Positions 15,785-25,475 are shown, counted from the first letter of the stretch. The stretch is 64,000 bases of DNA from Tenacibaculum gallaicum (GCF_003387615.1 NZ_QUNS01000002.1:186001-250000); one strand, 5' to 3'. Notes: generated from the letters alone by a model not told the origin. A program made the numbers and translations.

Positions 15785-16849
15785 ATGACTCGATTTATAA
15801 TAAAACAAAAAAACACAAAACATGTAATTCCTGGAAGCCCAGTTTTTGTAGGCAATCAAAAAGAAGAAAATACTAGAATACGATTAATAGGTTATGATGA
15901 AAACGAACTTGTAGAAGTTGAGCTTAAAGCTATAAGTGAGCTTAATAGTTATTTAAGTAAATACAAAAAACTTTGGATTAATATAGATGGTTTACATGAT
16001 GTTGAGTTGGTGGGAGAAATAGGAAAATTGTTTGATATTCATACGCTTGTTCTTGAAGATATTGTAAATACAGATCAAAGACCTAGGGTAGATATTGAAG
16101 AGCACTATATTTTTACCAGTATTAAGATGATGTTTTTAAATAAAGATAGACATCAACTTGAAGCTGAACAAGTTTCTATGTATTTGTTAAAAAATGTACT
16201 TATTACTTTTCAAGAAAGAAAAGGAGATGTTTTTGAACCAGTAAGGGAAAGATTACGTAACAAAAAAGGAAGAGTTCGAAACTATAATATAACCTACTTG
16301 AAATACTGTTTATTAGATGTTATTGTAGATAATTATAATTTCTTAATGGAAACCTTTGGAGAAAAAGTAGAAGATTTAGAAGATAAAATTCTACTCCAGC
16401 CCAATAAAAATATATTACAAGAAATTAATAAATATAAAATAGAACTTAATTATTTTAGAAAAGCAATAAGACCAACTCGTGAAGCAATAAATAGTTTTAA
16501 AGCTTTAAAAACTGAATTAATAACTAAAAAGGAACAACCTTTCTTTAATGATTTACACGATTTAGTTCAACGAAGTTATGATTCAGTTGAAAACTATAAA
16601 AATATGTTAAGTGAACAACTTACTGTATATTCTACGAATGTAAATAACCGCCTAAACGATATTATGAAAATACTAACGATATTTTCAGTAATCTTTATTC
16701 CTATTACTTTTATAGCGGGTATTTATGGTACAAATTTCGAATATATTCCAGAGCTTAGGTATCGTAGCGGGTACTTTGTCATGTGGGGAGTTATTCTGTT
16801 TATAGTGATGATTATGCTAGGGTACTTTAAATATAAAAAATGGTTTTAA
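15785..16849 (+). CDS. corA: CorA family divalent cation transporter with GTN in place of GMN
   Basis: 354 residues. A large N-terminal cytoplasmic alpha/beta and coiled-coil region leads to two C-terminal membrane helices (about 292-313 and 329-348). Between them the family signature reads YGTNFE (Gly315-Thr316-Asn317) instead of the near-universal YGMN, followed by the usual periplasmic acidic loop. CorA pentamers carry Mg2+, Co2+ or Ni2+ across the inner membrane; variants of the GMN motif can change selectivity. I use ATG 15785; a TTG at 15770 overlaps the previous gene. It follows that gene by 7 nt. Confidence 0.87.
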   Translation: MTRFIIKQKNTKHVIPGSPVFVGNQKEENTRIRLIGYDENELVEVELKAISELNSYLSKYKKLWINIDGLHDVELVGEIGKLFDIHTLVLEDIVNTDQRPRVDIEEHYIFTSIKMMFLNKDRHQLEAEQVSMYLLKNVLITFQERKGDVFEPVRERLRNKKGRVRNYNITYLKYCLLDVIVDNYNFLMETFGEKVEDLEDKILLQPNKNILQEINKYKIELNYFRKAIRPTREAINSFKALKTELITKKEQPFFNDLHDLVQRSYDSVENYKNMLSEQLTVYSTNVNNRLNDIMKILTIFSVIFIPITFIAGIYGTNFEYIPELRYRSGYFVMWGVILFIVMIMLGYFKYKKWF

Positions 16850-16882
16850 GGATTGTTTAAGTATTTGAAATTTAAAATTTTG

Positions 16883-16890
16883 TACTTTTG
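16883..16890 (+). promoter_or_regulatory. -7 box TACTTTTG of the copper efflux operon
   Basis: TAnnTTTG match ending 9 nt before the ATG at 16900; marks the likely promoter of the HYC_CC_PP-cusA-TolC-cusB-HMA operon. Confidence 0.55.
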
Positions 16891-16899
16891 TAATGTAAA

Positions 16900-17319
16900 A
16901 TGAAAAAAGCATTTCATAAAATAGCGTCTATTTTAATGGCTTTTGTAGTGTTGTTATCTACAATGTCGTTTACTGTTAACAGTCACTTTTGTGGAGACAT
17001 GCTAGTAGGTACAAGCTATTTTGTAAAAGCTGAATCTTGCGGAATGGATATGAAGCAAGAAACAAAATCTAAAGACTGTTCAGTAAAGAAAAAGAACTGT
17101 TGTCAAGATGTGGCTTCAGTAGTTGAAGGTCAAGATACGTTAAAAATTACTTCTTTTGATCAATTATCTTTCGATCAACAAGTTTTTATAGCTTCATTTT
17201 ACTACAGCTATAATATTTTATTTGAAGGAATTCACGATAAAGTGGTCCCTTTTAAAAATTATGTGCCTCCACTGGTCATCAAGGATATTCATGTGCTTGA
17301 TGAAGTATATTTAATTTGA
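16900..17319 (+). CDS. HYC_CC_PP family small exported protein
   Basis: 139 residues with a signal peptide (IASILMAFVVLLSTMSFTV). The three hallmarks of the family are here: HFC after the signal (NSHFCGDM), a CC pair (KKNCCQD) and PP near the end (YVPPLVI). Several Cys and Met residues suggest metal binding in the periplasm, but the role is not known. These genes typically precede RND metal efflux genes in flavobacteria, as here; it is the first gene of the operon. Confidence 0.82.
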   Translation: MKKAFHKIASILMAFVVLLSTMSFTVNSHFCGDMLVGTSYFVKAESCGMDMKQETKSKDCSVKKKNCCQDVASVVEGQDTLKITSFDQLSFDQQVFIASFYYSYNILFEGIHDKVVPFKNYVPPLVIKDIHVLDEVYLI

Positions 17320-17425
17320 TTTTTTAAACAATAACTATTTGTCCTTTTGAGAAATTCAATATGATGATTTGTCGTATTCGATGTTTTTTAAAACATCAAT
17401 GTTTAATTGTTTAAAATCATTTTTT

Positions 17426-20400
17426 ATGCTGAATAAAAGCATTAAATTTTTAATAGAAAACAAACTGGTAGCAGTTATATTACTCGTTTTATTTGTAGGA
17501 TGGGGAACTGTAAATACACCATTTAATTTTAATACAGGATTTTTACCAAACGATCCTGTAGCGGTTGATGCAATACCTGATATTGGTGAAAATCAACAAA
17601 TTGTTTTTACAAAGTGGGACGGACAATCCCCACAAGATATAGAAGATCAAATAACGTACCCGTTAACCACTTCTTTGCTTGGAATTTCAGGGGTGAAAAC
17701 TATTCGTAGTTCCTCTATGTTTGGACTTTCAAGCATCTATGTAATTTTTGATGAAGATGTTGACTTTTATTGGAGTCGCTCTAGAATTCTTGAAAAATTA
17801 AATTCATTACCAAGTAACTTATTACCAGAAGGAGTAAGTCCGTCATTAGGACCCGATGCAACAGGTTTAGGTCAAATTTTTTGGTACACACTTGAAGGGC
17901 GTGATGAAGATGGAAATGTAACCGGAGGTTGGGACTTAAATGAGTTACGTAGTGTACAAGATTATTATGTGAAATACGCCTTGTCATCTTCAAATGGCGT
18001 GTCAGAAGTAAGTTCTATTGGTGGTTATGTACAAGAATATCAAATTGATGTAAAACCAGAGTTGATGCGTCAATACAATATCAGTTTACAACAAATTGTA
18101 ACAGCTGTAAAGCAAAGTAATCAAGATATTGGAGCGCAAACGATAGAAATAAATCAAGCAGAGTATTTAGTCCGTGGCTTAGGATATGTAAAGTCAATAG
18201 CAGATATTGAGAACGCTGTAGTTACAGCTAAAAACTATACTTCAATACGAGTAAAAGATATCGCAAAAGTATCATTAGGAGCTGAGCCTCGTAGAGGAAT
18301 TTTAGATAAAGAGGGTGCTGAGGTAGTAGGAGGTGTGGTTGTATCACGCTACGGAGCGAATCCTTTAGAGGTAATTACCAATGTAAAAGCGAAGATTAAA
18401 GAATTAAGTGCAGGTTTACCAAGTAAGGAGTTAAAAGACGGTAGAACTTCTCAATTAACAATAGTTCCGTTTTATGATCGTACTGAGTTAATCCATGAAA
18501 CTTTAGATACGTTGAACGAAGCACTTACGTTAGAAATACTCATTACCATATTAGTAATTGTTGTGATGGTCTTCAATTTACGAGCTTCTATATTAATATC
18601 AGGACTGTTACCAGTGGCAGTATTGATGGTTTTTATTGCGATGAAAGCCTTTGGAGTTGATGCAAACATCGTAGCTTTATCAGGAATTGCAATTGCTATT
18701 GGAACCATGGTAGATGTCGGGGTCATACTCTCCGAAAATATTATTAGCCATTTAGAGAAAAGAGAGAATAGAAAAGAGAGAATAGAAGGAAAAGAAGTCA
18801 TTCCGACAGAACGAGGTACGAATGACAAGGAATCTCTATCCATCAATCAAATAGTATATAATGCAACAGCTGAAGTTTCAGGAGCAATTGTAACTGCAGT
18901 AATGACAACGATTATCAGTTTTATTCCGGTGTTTACGATGATTGGTGCTGAAGGAAAATTATTCCGTCCACTAGCATTTACCAAAACGTTCGCATTAATA
19001 GCGGCGATTGTAGTAGCATTGTTTTTAATACCACCATTCGCAGCTATTTTATTCAGAAAAAAAGAGCTAACGAAAAACTTTAAGTACATGTTAAATGGAG
19101 TTTTAATTGTGTTGGGTATTATCGCTATGTTTTACGGAAACTGGCTAGGAATTGCATTAACAGCTTTCGGAGTTGTACAGTTCTGGAGTAATTACTCAGG
19201 AAAAACAACAACTCATTTTTCGTTTTCCAAGTATAGCTTTACACTGTCAGTAAACACTATCAATATTATTATTTCAGCACTAGCAATTGTTGGTTTGTTA
19301 GCAGAGTATTGGAGACCTTTAGGAGTTGATAAAAGTATTGTTACCAATCTTTTATTTGTAGCACTTATTTGTTTTGGATTGTTAGGCTTTTTCAGTTTAC
19401 TTCAAAAACAGTACAATCAGATATTACAATGGGCATTGAATAATAAAGGACTGTTTTTAACCATTCCATTAACAGTGTTAATTTGCGGATTCCTTATTTT
19501 TAAGAACACAGGAAAAGAGTTTATGCCTTCGTTAAATGAAGGGTCATTTTTATTGATGCCAACTTCTATGCCGCACTCAGGTGTAGAAGAAAATAAGCGG
19601 GTATTACAACAACTAGATATGGCAGTCGCTAATATTCCGGAAATAGCAACGGTAGTTGGTAAGGCAGGAAGAACAGATTCTGCATTAGACCCCGCACCTT
19701 TATCGATGTATGAAAACGTAATTAATTACAAGCCAGAATATGCTTTAAATGCTGAAGGAGAACGTCAACGATTTAAGGTCGATGAAAATGGTGATTTTGT
19801 ATTGAAAAACGGAACGTCATTACAAGTGAAAGAAGGTGAAGCGAGGCAAACTGTTAATGCAAAAGAGGAACTTATTCCTGATGAAGATGGAGAGTTCTTC
19901 CGAAACTGGCGTCCGCATATCAAATCACCCAATGATATTTGGAATGAAATTGTAAAAGCAACGAAGCTGCCAGGAGTAACATCTGCACCAAAACTGCAAC
20001 CTATCGAAACTCGATTGGTTATGTTACAAACAGGAATGCGTGCACCGATGGGAATCAAAGTAAAAGGACAAGATTTAAAACAAATTGAAGCTTTTGGTGT
20101 AAAGCTTGAAGGAGTTTTAAAGAAAGTAGAAGGTGTTAAAAAAGAAGCTGTTTTTGCTGATAGAATTGTAGGAAAACCTTACCTGCTAATTGATATTGAT
20201 AGAGAGAAATTAGCTCGCTACGGAATTGCCGTTCAAACCGTACAAGATGTGTTGAAAGGAGCTGTAGGAGGTATGCAATTATCGCAAACGGTAGAAGGGA
20301 GAGAACGCTATGGAATTCGAGTTCGCTATCCAAGAGAGTTACGATCTAATCCAACCGATTTAGAAAATATTTACGTACCAGTAGCCAAAGGAACTCCAGT

Positions 20401-21235
20401 TCCGCTAAGTGAATTAGCAACGATTCGTTACGAACAAGGACCTCAAATGATTAAAAGTGAAGACACGTTTTTAATAGGATATGTATTGTTTGATAAATTA
20501 GATGGTTTTGCTGAGGTAAATGTAGTAGAGGCTGCTCAAAAAGCAATTCAACAAAAGGTAGATTCAGGAGAACTAGTCGTTCCTAAAGGAATATCATATC
20601 AGTTTACAGGAACCTATGAAAATCAATTAAGAGCAGAAAAAACATTGTCAGTAGTAGTACCATTGGCATTGATGATTATCTTTTTAATACTGTATTTTCA
20701 ATTCCGTTCAGTAGCTACTTCGTTAATGGTGTTTACAGGAATTACAGTCGCTTTTGCAGGAGGATTTATCATGATGTGGTTATACGGGCAAGATTGGTTC
20801 TTGAATTTTAGTGTATTTGGAGAAAACTTGCGAGAGTTATTTCAAATGCATCCAATTAATTTAAGTGTTGCTGTTTGGGTAGGGTTTATAGCATTGTTTG
20901 GAATTGCAACTGATGATGGTGTAGTAATGGCAACCTACTTAAAACAGACGTTTACTAAAGATAAACCTCAAACTATTGAAGCTATTCGAGCTTCTGCATT
21001 ACACGGAGGAAACAAACGTATTAGAGCTTGTTTAATGACAACAGCAACAACAATTTTAGCCTTGTTGCCAGTATTAACTTCTACAGGAAGAGGTAGTGAT
21101 ATTATGATTCCGATGGCGATTCCTGCTTTTGGAGGAATGATTATAGATGTTACTTCGTATTTTATAGTACCAGTACTGTATAGTTGGAGAGAAGAGTTTT
21201 TATTAAAACGAAAAATAAAAGGAGATGAGTTTTAA
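17426..21235 (+). CDS. cusA: Heavy-metal efflux RND transporter, CusA/CzcA type
   Basis: 1269 residues from ATG 17426; earlier in-frame starts add a poorly conserved stretch before MLNKSIKFLIENKL. It is an inner-membrane proton-driven pump that exports monovalent copper/silver (CusA) or divalent cations. Family features include the first helix followed by a long periplasmic porter domain, SGIAIAIGTMVDVGVILSEN in the proton-relay helix, a second half starting near GLFLTIPLTVL, PMGIKVKGQDL in the porter domain, and FGIATDDGVVMATYL. Copper rather than zinc is inferred from the partners (a CusB with Cys/Met metal site and an HMA protein). A stretch of about 20 residues (near residue 455, GKEVIPTERGTNDKES) looks like an inserted repeat. 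Confidence 0.9.
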   Translation: MLNKSIKFLIENKLVAVILLVLFVGWGTVNTPFNFNTGFLPNDPVAVDAIPDIGENQQIVFTKWDGQSPQDIEDQITYPLTTSLLGISGVKTIRSSSMFGLSSIYVIFDEDVDFYWSRSRILEKLNSLPSNLLPEGVSPSLGPDATGLGQIFWYTLEGRDEDGNVTGGWDLNELRSVQDYYVKYALSSSNGVSEVSSIGGYVQEYQIDVKPELMRQYNISLQQIVTAVKQSNQDIGAQTIEINQAEYLVRGLGYVKSIADIENAVVTAKNYTSIRVKDIAKVSLGAEPRRGILDKEGAEVVGGVVVSRYGANPLEVITNVKAKIKELSAGLPSKELKDGRTSQLTIVPFYDRTELIHETLDTLNEALTLEILITILVIVVMVFNLRASILISGLLPVAVLMVFIAMKAFGVDANIVALSGIAIAIGTMVDVGVILSENIISHLEKRENRKERIEGKEVIPTERGTNDKESLSINQIVYNATAEVSGAIVTAVMTTIISFIPVFTMIGAEGKLFRPLAFTKTFALIAAIVVALFLIPPFAAILFRKKELTKNFKYMLNGVLIVLGIIAMFYGNWLGIALTAFGVVQFWSNYSGKTTTHFSFSKYSFTLSVNTINIIISALAIVGLLAEYWRPLGVDKSIVTNLLFVALICFGLLGFFSLLQKQYNQILQWALNNKGLFLTIPLTVLICGFLIFKNTGKEFMPSLNEGSFLLMPTSMPHSGVEENKRVLQQLDMAVANIPEIATVVGKAGRTDSALDPAPLSMYENVINYKPEYALNAEGERQRFKVDENGDFVLKNGTSLQVKEGEARQTVNAKEELIPDEDGEFFRNWRPHIKSPNDIWNEIVKATKLPGVTSAPKLQPIETRLVMLQTGMRAPMGIKVKGQDLKQIEAFGVKLEGVLKKVEGVKKEAVFADRIVGKPYLLIDIDREKLARYGIAVQTVQDVLKGAVGGMQLSQTVEGRERYGIRVRYPRELRSNPTDLENIYVPVAKGTPVPLSELATIRYEQGPQMIKSEDTFLIGYVLFDKLDGFAEVNVVEAAQKAIQQKVDSGELVVPKGISYQFTGTYENQLRAEKTLSVVVPLALMIIFLILYFQFRSVATSLMVFTGITVAFAGGFIMMWLYGQDWFLNFSVFGENLRELFQMHPINLSVAVWVGFIALFGIATDDGVVMATYLKQTFTKDKPQTIEAIRASALHGGNKRIRACLMTTATTILALLPVLTSTGRGSDIMIPMAIPAFGGMIIDVTSYFIVPVLYSWREEFLLKRKIKGDEF
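18797..18836. repeat. Intragenic repeat-like palindrome inside cusA
   Basis: The segment starts GTCATTC and reaches GAATGAC (18797-18803 with 18820-18826, 7-bp arms), followed by AAGGAATCTC. This resembles the GTCATTCCGA...GGAATCTC repeats scattered between genes in many Flavobacteriaceae genomes (recollection, not checked). Here it is in frame and translated. Confidence 0.5.
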
Positions 21236-22460
21236 AATAGAAAATAAAAAGATAGTCTTGTTTCTTGTTTCGATAATCTTTGTTTTTAAGATGCAAGGAC
21301 AAGACTTACAGGAATACATAAACATAGCCTTAGAAAATAACCCTGAAGTACAGCAGTTTGATACACAGTACAAGCGTATTTCAGAGAAAAAAACGGAGGT
21401 AAATACACTGCCCAATACAGAGTTTGGAGCAGGATACTTTGTTAGCACACCAGAAACACGTACAGGTCCACAACGATTTAAGTTGTCTGTAAAACAAATG
21501 ATTCCTTTCTTCGGAACCATAACTGCACGAGAAAACTATGTGTCTTCATTAGCAGATGCTGCTTATCAAGATATTGTAGTAGTGAAACGTAAACTAGCAA
21601 CATCAGTAACGCAATCGTATTACAAGCTTTATGAAGTTAAAGCAAAACAAAAAGTGTTAAAGGAGAATATAGCATTACTAGAAACCTATGAAAAGTTAGC
21701 ATTAACTTCAGTTGAAGTAGGAAAAGCATCTGCAGTAGATGTGTTAAGGTTACAAATAAGACAAAACGAGTTAGCACAACAAAAAGAAGTATTGCAAGAA
21801 ACTTTTTTAGGAATGCAGAAAGCATTTAATAAATTATTGAATCAAGATGTTAACACACCAGTTTCAGTAGTTGATAATGTACAAATTCCGACAAAAGTAG
21901 CTAAAATACAGCCAGGTACTTTAAAGTTACATCCAGAGTTGATGAAGTTTGATAAGTTGTACACCTCCGTAGAAAAATCAGAGTTCTTAAACCAAAAAGA
22001 AAAACAACCTATGATAGGTTTTGGACTTGATTATGTAAATGTTGAAAAACGTACAGACATGGATATGGCAGATAATGGCAAGGATATTATAATGCCAATG
22101 GTGTCGTTGTCAATTCCTATTTTCAATAAGAAAAATAAATCTCTGAGTAAACAGAATAAGTTACAACAAGAGGAAATTCTTTCACAAAAGGAACAACGGT
22201 ATAATACTTTAGAGTCTGTGTTGTACAGAGCGGTTTCAGATAGAAAATCATCTGTAATAAGTTATCGAACACAACTTAAAAATTTAGAGCAAGCAAAAAA
22301 TGCAGAACAAATCTTAGTAAAAAGTTACGAGACAGGAACAATAGATTTTAACGATGTGTTAGATATTCAGGAATTACAATTGAAATTTCAAATGAATATG
22401 ATTACATCAGAAGTAAATTACTACACAGAAAGTACCATAATTAATTATTTAATTAAATAA
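21225..22460 (+). CDS. TolC-family outer-membrane efflux protein
   Basis: 411 residues with a signal peptide (IVLFLVSIIFVFKMQGQ). Two long helical repeats follow the OEP family pattern (LAEY/LENNPEVQQF start, DVLRLQIRQNEL region, and a second repeat ending FNDVLDIQELQLKFQMN). It forms the outer-membrane channel of the tripartite pump (CusC role). Its ATG lies 11 nt inside the end of cusA, so the two are translationally coupled. Confidence 0.88.
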   Translation: MSFKIENKKIVLFLVSIIFVFKMQGQDLQEYINIALENNPEVQQFDTQYKRISEKKTEVNTLPNTEFGAGYFVSTPETRTGPQRFKLSVKQMIPFFGTITARENYVSSLADAAYQDIVVVKRKLATSVTQSYYKLYEVKAKQKVLKENIALLETYEKLALTSVEVGKASAVDVLRLQIRQNELAQQKEVLQETFLGMQKAFNKLLNQDVNTPVSVVDNVQIPTKVAKIQPGTLKLHPELMKFDKLYTSVEKSEFLNQKEKQPMIGFGLDYVNVEKRTDMDMADNGKDIIMPMVSLSIPIFNKKNKSLSKQNKLQQEEILSQKEQRYNTLESVLYRAVSDRKSSVISYRTQLKNLEQAKNAEQILVKSYETGTIDFNDVLDIQELQLKFQMNMITSEVNYYTESTIINYLIK

Positions 22461-22461
22461 G

Positions 22462-24162
22462 ATGAAAAAATATATAGTTTATATAGCAATTTTAATCGCT
22501 GGACTGTTCTTAGGATGGCTGCTTTTTGGAGGTTCTTCAAATAATGAAGCAGCACACGATCATAATACAGTAGAGAAGAATAAAATGTGGACTTGTTCTA
22601 TGCATCCACAAATTATGCAACCAGAACCAGGAGATTGCCCTATTTGTGGGATGGATTTAATTCCTGCGGAAGCTAGTGCAGATGGATTGGCGGCAAATCA
22701 GTTTAAATTAACTAAAAATGCATTGGCGTTGGCGAACGTACAAACTACTGTGATTGGTGATGCTATCAATGCTGATAATACAATTACACTATCAGGAAAA
22801 ATAGCAGAAAACGAAAAGTCGAATGCAGTACAGGTAAGCTATTTTGCAGGAAGAATAGAACGTTTGAATGTGAATTTTACAGGAGAGAAAATAAACAAAG
22901 GTCAGTTATTAGCAACGGTATACTCTCCAGAATTGGTAAAAGCGCAGCAAGAATTGTTAACAGCAGCTTCTGTAAAAGAAAATCAACCCGCATTGTACAA
23001 AGCAGTTAGGAATAAACTGAAATTATGGAAGCTATCAGAGAAACAAATCAATCAGATAGAGAAAACAGGAAAAGTCAAAGAAAATTTTCCTGTATATGCT
23101 ACGGTTTCCGGTACGGTGTCAGAAAAATTAGTAGAACAAGGAGATTATGTAAGTCAAGGACAAGCTTTATTGAAAATAGCTAATTTGAATTCGGTATGGG
23201 CAAATTTTGATGTATATGAAAATCAAATCAGTAATTTTAAAGTAGGGCAAAGTATAGCAATTACTACAAATGCGTATCCCAATGAAACATTTAATGCAAA
23301 AGTTTCATTTATCGACCCTGTGTTAAATCCAGAAACTCGTACAGTAACCATGCGTGCTGTATTGAATAACAGTAAAGGAAAGTTTAAACCAGCAATGTTT
23401 GTTACGGGGAAAGTGGAAGCTGGAGAAAAACAAACTGAACAACAATTAAGTATTCCTGCAACAGCAGTATTGTGGACAGGAAAGCGTTCAGTTGTATATG
23501 TAAAACCAGATGCAAGCCAACCAATTTTTGAGATGCGTGAGATTGTGTTAGGAGGAAGAGTAGGTGAGAATTATCAAATAAAAAAAGGATTAGAGTCAGG
23601 AGAGGAGATTGTGACGAATGGAGTATTTACAATAGATGCTTCAGCACAATTACAAGGAAAGAAATCAATGATGAATCATACTAAAGAAATTACAGAATCT
23701 TTTAACACGCCTAAAAAGTTTAAAGAGCAGCTTCAAAATGCTTATGAAGGTTATATAGAGTTAAAAGATGCTTTAGTAAAAACGGATGCTGACGCTGCAA
23801 AAACCAGTGCTGAAAACCTGCAAAAAGACTTAATATCGATAGACATGAAGTTGCTAACTAACAAAAAAGCACATCAACAATGGATGCAATTAATTCCTGC
23901 ATTAAAATCAAGTAATGAGGAAATAGCAAAAACAGCTGATGTTGCTATACAACGAAAGTATTTTAAAATAGTATCTGATAATTTTATTAAAGCAGTTCAG
24001 TCTTTCGGAATTAATGAAGTCACTTATAAACAATACTGTCCTATGGCAGATAGTGATAAAGGAGCTTATTGGTTAAGTAAAGAAAAACAAGTGTTAAATC
24101 CGTATTTTGGTGATATGATGCTAAAATGTGGTGAAGTAAAAGAAACAATAAATAATAATTAA
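22462..24162 (+). CDS. cusB: Efflux RND periplasmic adaptor with heavy-metal-binding and DUF3347 domains
   Basis: 566 residues. After one membrane anchor (IAILIAGLFLGWLLFGG) comes a heavy-metal-binding domain, MWTCSMHPQIMQPEPGDCPI then CGMDLIP, with Cys and Met ligands. The membrane-fusion core follows (lipoyl and barrel domains, VSYFAGRIERLNVNFTGEKI and GDYVSQGQALLKIANL). The C-terminal third (about 410-566) is a DUF3347-type helical domain ending with a second Cys site (QYCPMADSDKGAYW and MMLKCG). This combination is typical of copper/silver adaptors in Bacteroidota. The gene starts 1 nt after the TolC-like gene. Confidence 0.9.
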   Translation: MKKYIVYIAILIAGLFLGWLLFGGSSNNEAAHDHNTVEKNKMWTCSMHPQIMQPEPGDCPICGMDLIPAEASADGLAANQFKLTKNALALANVQTTVIGDAINADNTITLSGKIAENEKSNAVQVSYFAGRIERLNVNFTGEKINKGQLLATVYSPELVKAQQELLTAASVKENQPALYKAVRNKLKLWKLSEKQINQIEKTGKVKENFPVYATVSGTVSEKLVEQGDYVSQGQALLKIANLNSVWANFDVYENQISNFKVGQSIAITTNAYPNETFNAKVSFIDPVLNPETRTVTMRAVLNNSKGKFKPAMFVTGKVEAGEKQTEQQLSIPATAVLWTGKRSVVYVKPDASQPIFEMREIVLGGRVGENYQIKKGLESGEEIVTNGVFTIDASAQLQGKKSMMNHTKEITESFNTPKKFKEQLQNAYEGYIELKDALVKTDADAAKTSAENLQKDLISIDMKLLTNKKAHQQWMQLIPALKSSNEEIAKTADVAIQRKYFKIVSDNFIKAVQSFGINEVTYKQYCPMADSDKGAYWLSKEKQVLNPYFGDMMLKCGEVKETINNN

Positions 24163-24175
24163 ATTTCAATTCAAA

Positions 24176-24622
24176 ATGAGAAAAGTAATCTTAGGAGTGG
24201 CTATGTTGGCTACTATTGGTTTAGCAAGTTGTAAAAATGAAGCTAAAAAAGAAACAGAAACAAAAGAAGTACAAACAGAGCAAACTTCAGCTAAAGAAGT
24301 AGCAATGACTACAGCAATTTTTGGAGTAAGAGGTAATTGTGGAATGTGTGAAAGCACAATTGAAAAAGCAGTAAATGATGTTGATGGAGTAGCATCGGCA
24401 GATTGGGACAAATTAAAAAAACAAATAAATGTATCGTTTGATGATTCAAAAACGAATTTAGATGCTATTCACAATGCAGTTGCAGCATCTGGTTACGATA
24501 CTGATAAAGTTTCAGGAAGTGATGAAGCTTATGGTGATTTACCAGGTTGTTGTCAATACGATCACAATATGGAAATGAGCTTAAAAGGTGATGTAAAAGC
24601 AGATGAAATGTCTAATCACTAA
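24176..24622 (+). CDS. Heavy-metal-associated (HMA) domain lipoprotein
   Basis: 148 residues with a lipobox GLASC (Cys20) and a Lys/Glu/Thr linker. An HMA domain follows, its metal site GNCGMCESTIEKAV giving a CXXC motif. The C-terminal tail has CCQYDHNMEM with further Cys, His and Met. It probably captures Cu(I) at the envelope and passes it to the CusB/CusA pump. It ends the operon 13 nt after cusB; a bidirectional terminator follows. Confidence 0.87.
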   Translation: MRKVILGVAMLATIGLASCKNEAKKETETKEVQTEQTSAKEVAMTTAIFGVRGNCGMCESTIEKAVNDVDGVASADWDKLKKQINVSFDDSKTNLDAIHNAVAASGYDTDKVSGSDEAYGDLPGCCQYDHNMEMSLKGDVKADEMSNH

Positions 24623-24638
24623 TTTTTGACACTATTCT

Positions 24639-24677
24639 AAAAAGTGTAACGAACTTAAAACGTCGTTACACTTTTTT
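24639..24677. terminator. Bidirectional terminator of the copper operon
   Basis: AAAAAGTGTAACGA pairs with TCGTTACACTTTTTT across a 10-nt loop; it also covers the 3' end of the convergent VOC gene. Confidence 0.87.
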
Positions 24678-25086
24678 CTTTCTTACTACAACTAAATAAC
24701 CAACGTATTCCGTATTTATCGGTTATACTTCCAAATAAATGGCCCCAATGGTTTCTCTTTAATGGCAAAGCCATTGTTTTCTTTTCGGCTAAACTTGAAT
24801 AGTATTGTCTTATCTCAGTTTCATTGTTGCTTTTTAGAAGGATAGAGATAGTGTTTCCTTGTAATAATTTATCTTCATCAAATAAATCAGTACCCATTAA
24901 TAACATATTTTCTTTTTTAAGAAAAGCCTGTATAATATATTTTTTATAATTGTTAGGAAGATTCTCAGTTTTAGGTGAGTCTTCTAAGGTTTGAAAATAT
25001 AATTCACCACCCAAGCAATTTTGGTAAAAAAGCATTGCTTCTCTGCAATTACCATTAAACGTAAGATAAGTTATTAATTGGCTCAT
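24655..25086 (-). CDS. VOC family protein, PhnB-like
   Basis: 143 residues with the PhnB/3-demethylubiquinone-like VOC pattern: N-terminal ITYLTFNGNCREAMLFYQNC with GGEL, central NMLLMGTDLF, and C-terminal WGHLFGSITDKYGIRWLF. Function in this subfamily is unknown. Third gene of a minus-strand set SRPBCC-DoxX-VOC, 17 nt after DoxX. Its stop codon lies in the loop of the shared terminator. Confidence 0.85.
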   Translation of the reverse strand: MSQLITYLTFNGNCREAMLFYQNCLGGELYFQTLEDSPKTENLPNNYKKYIIQAFLKKENMLLMGTDLFDEDKLLQGNTISILLKSNNETEIRQYYSSLAEKKTMALPLKRNHWGHLFGSITDKYGIRWLFSCSKKEKSVTTF

Positions 25087-25103
25087 TATTTAAAGTTAGT
25101 GAA

Positions 25104-25475
25104 TCAATTGGTTATAGTATTTATTTTATGATAATTGATATAAGACAAGACTAAAATACCAAGTGCTATAATTGGTAAAAAGGAATTAAGAGTAAGTCCA
25201 TCAATAGCAGCATGACTTATAGCAGCAAATAAAAAAACAAAGCTAAAACCAGCATATGCCCATTCCTTTATTGTTTTATGTAGTTTAGGAATTATTAAAA
25301 CGAGAGCTCCTAATATTTTAAAAACAACTAAAGCATTCCCGAAATATTGTGGATACCCTAAGTGTTTAATTCCTTCTTTTGCCAGTTCCGTTTGAGAAAA
25401 TAATGCAGGCATAAGACCTTCAAATAGAACGATGATAATAGTAGTTATCCAAAATATAGTTTTTTTAGTTTTCAT
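25104..25475 (-). CDS. DoxX family integral membrane protein
   Basis: 123 residues with four predicted membrane helices (IFWITTIIIVLFEGLMPALF; ALVVFKILGALVLIIPKL; KEWAYAGFSFVFLFAAISHA; ILPIIALGILVLSYI in approximate form). It is of the DoxX-like type whose helix 2-3 loop has KxxKEWAYAGF. Substrate unknown; members are linked to oxidative or sulfur stress. It has a close relative at 27904 (also LKEWAYAGFFFA), again directly downstream of an SRPBCC gene. Confidence 0.85.
   Translation of the reverse strand: MKTKKTIFWITTIIIVLFEGLMPALFSQTELAKEGIKHLGYPQYFGNALVVFKILGALVLIIPKLHKTIKEWAYAGFSFVFLFAAISHAAIDGLTLNSFLPIIALGILVLSYINYHKINTITN

Noticed and set aside
17369-17425. An extended CusA start at 17369 or later ATGs before 17426
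   Set aside because: The extra residues are not typical and lie in a GATGTTTT/AAAACATC hairpin; the family N-terminus starts at 17426.
18472-18846. A 124-residue frame on the minus strand of cusA
   Set aside because: A shadow of the cusA reading frame, with low-complexity composition and no context of its own.
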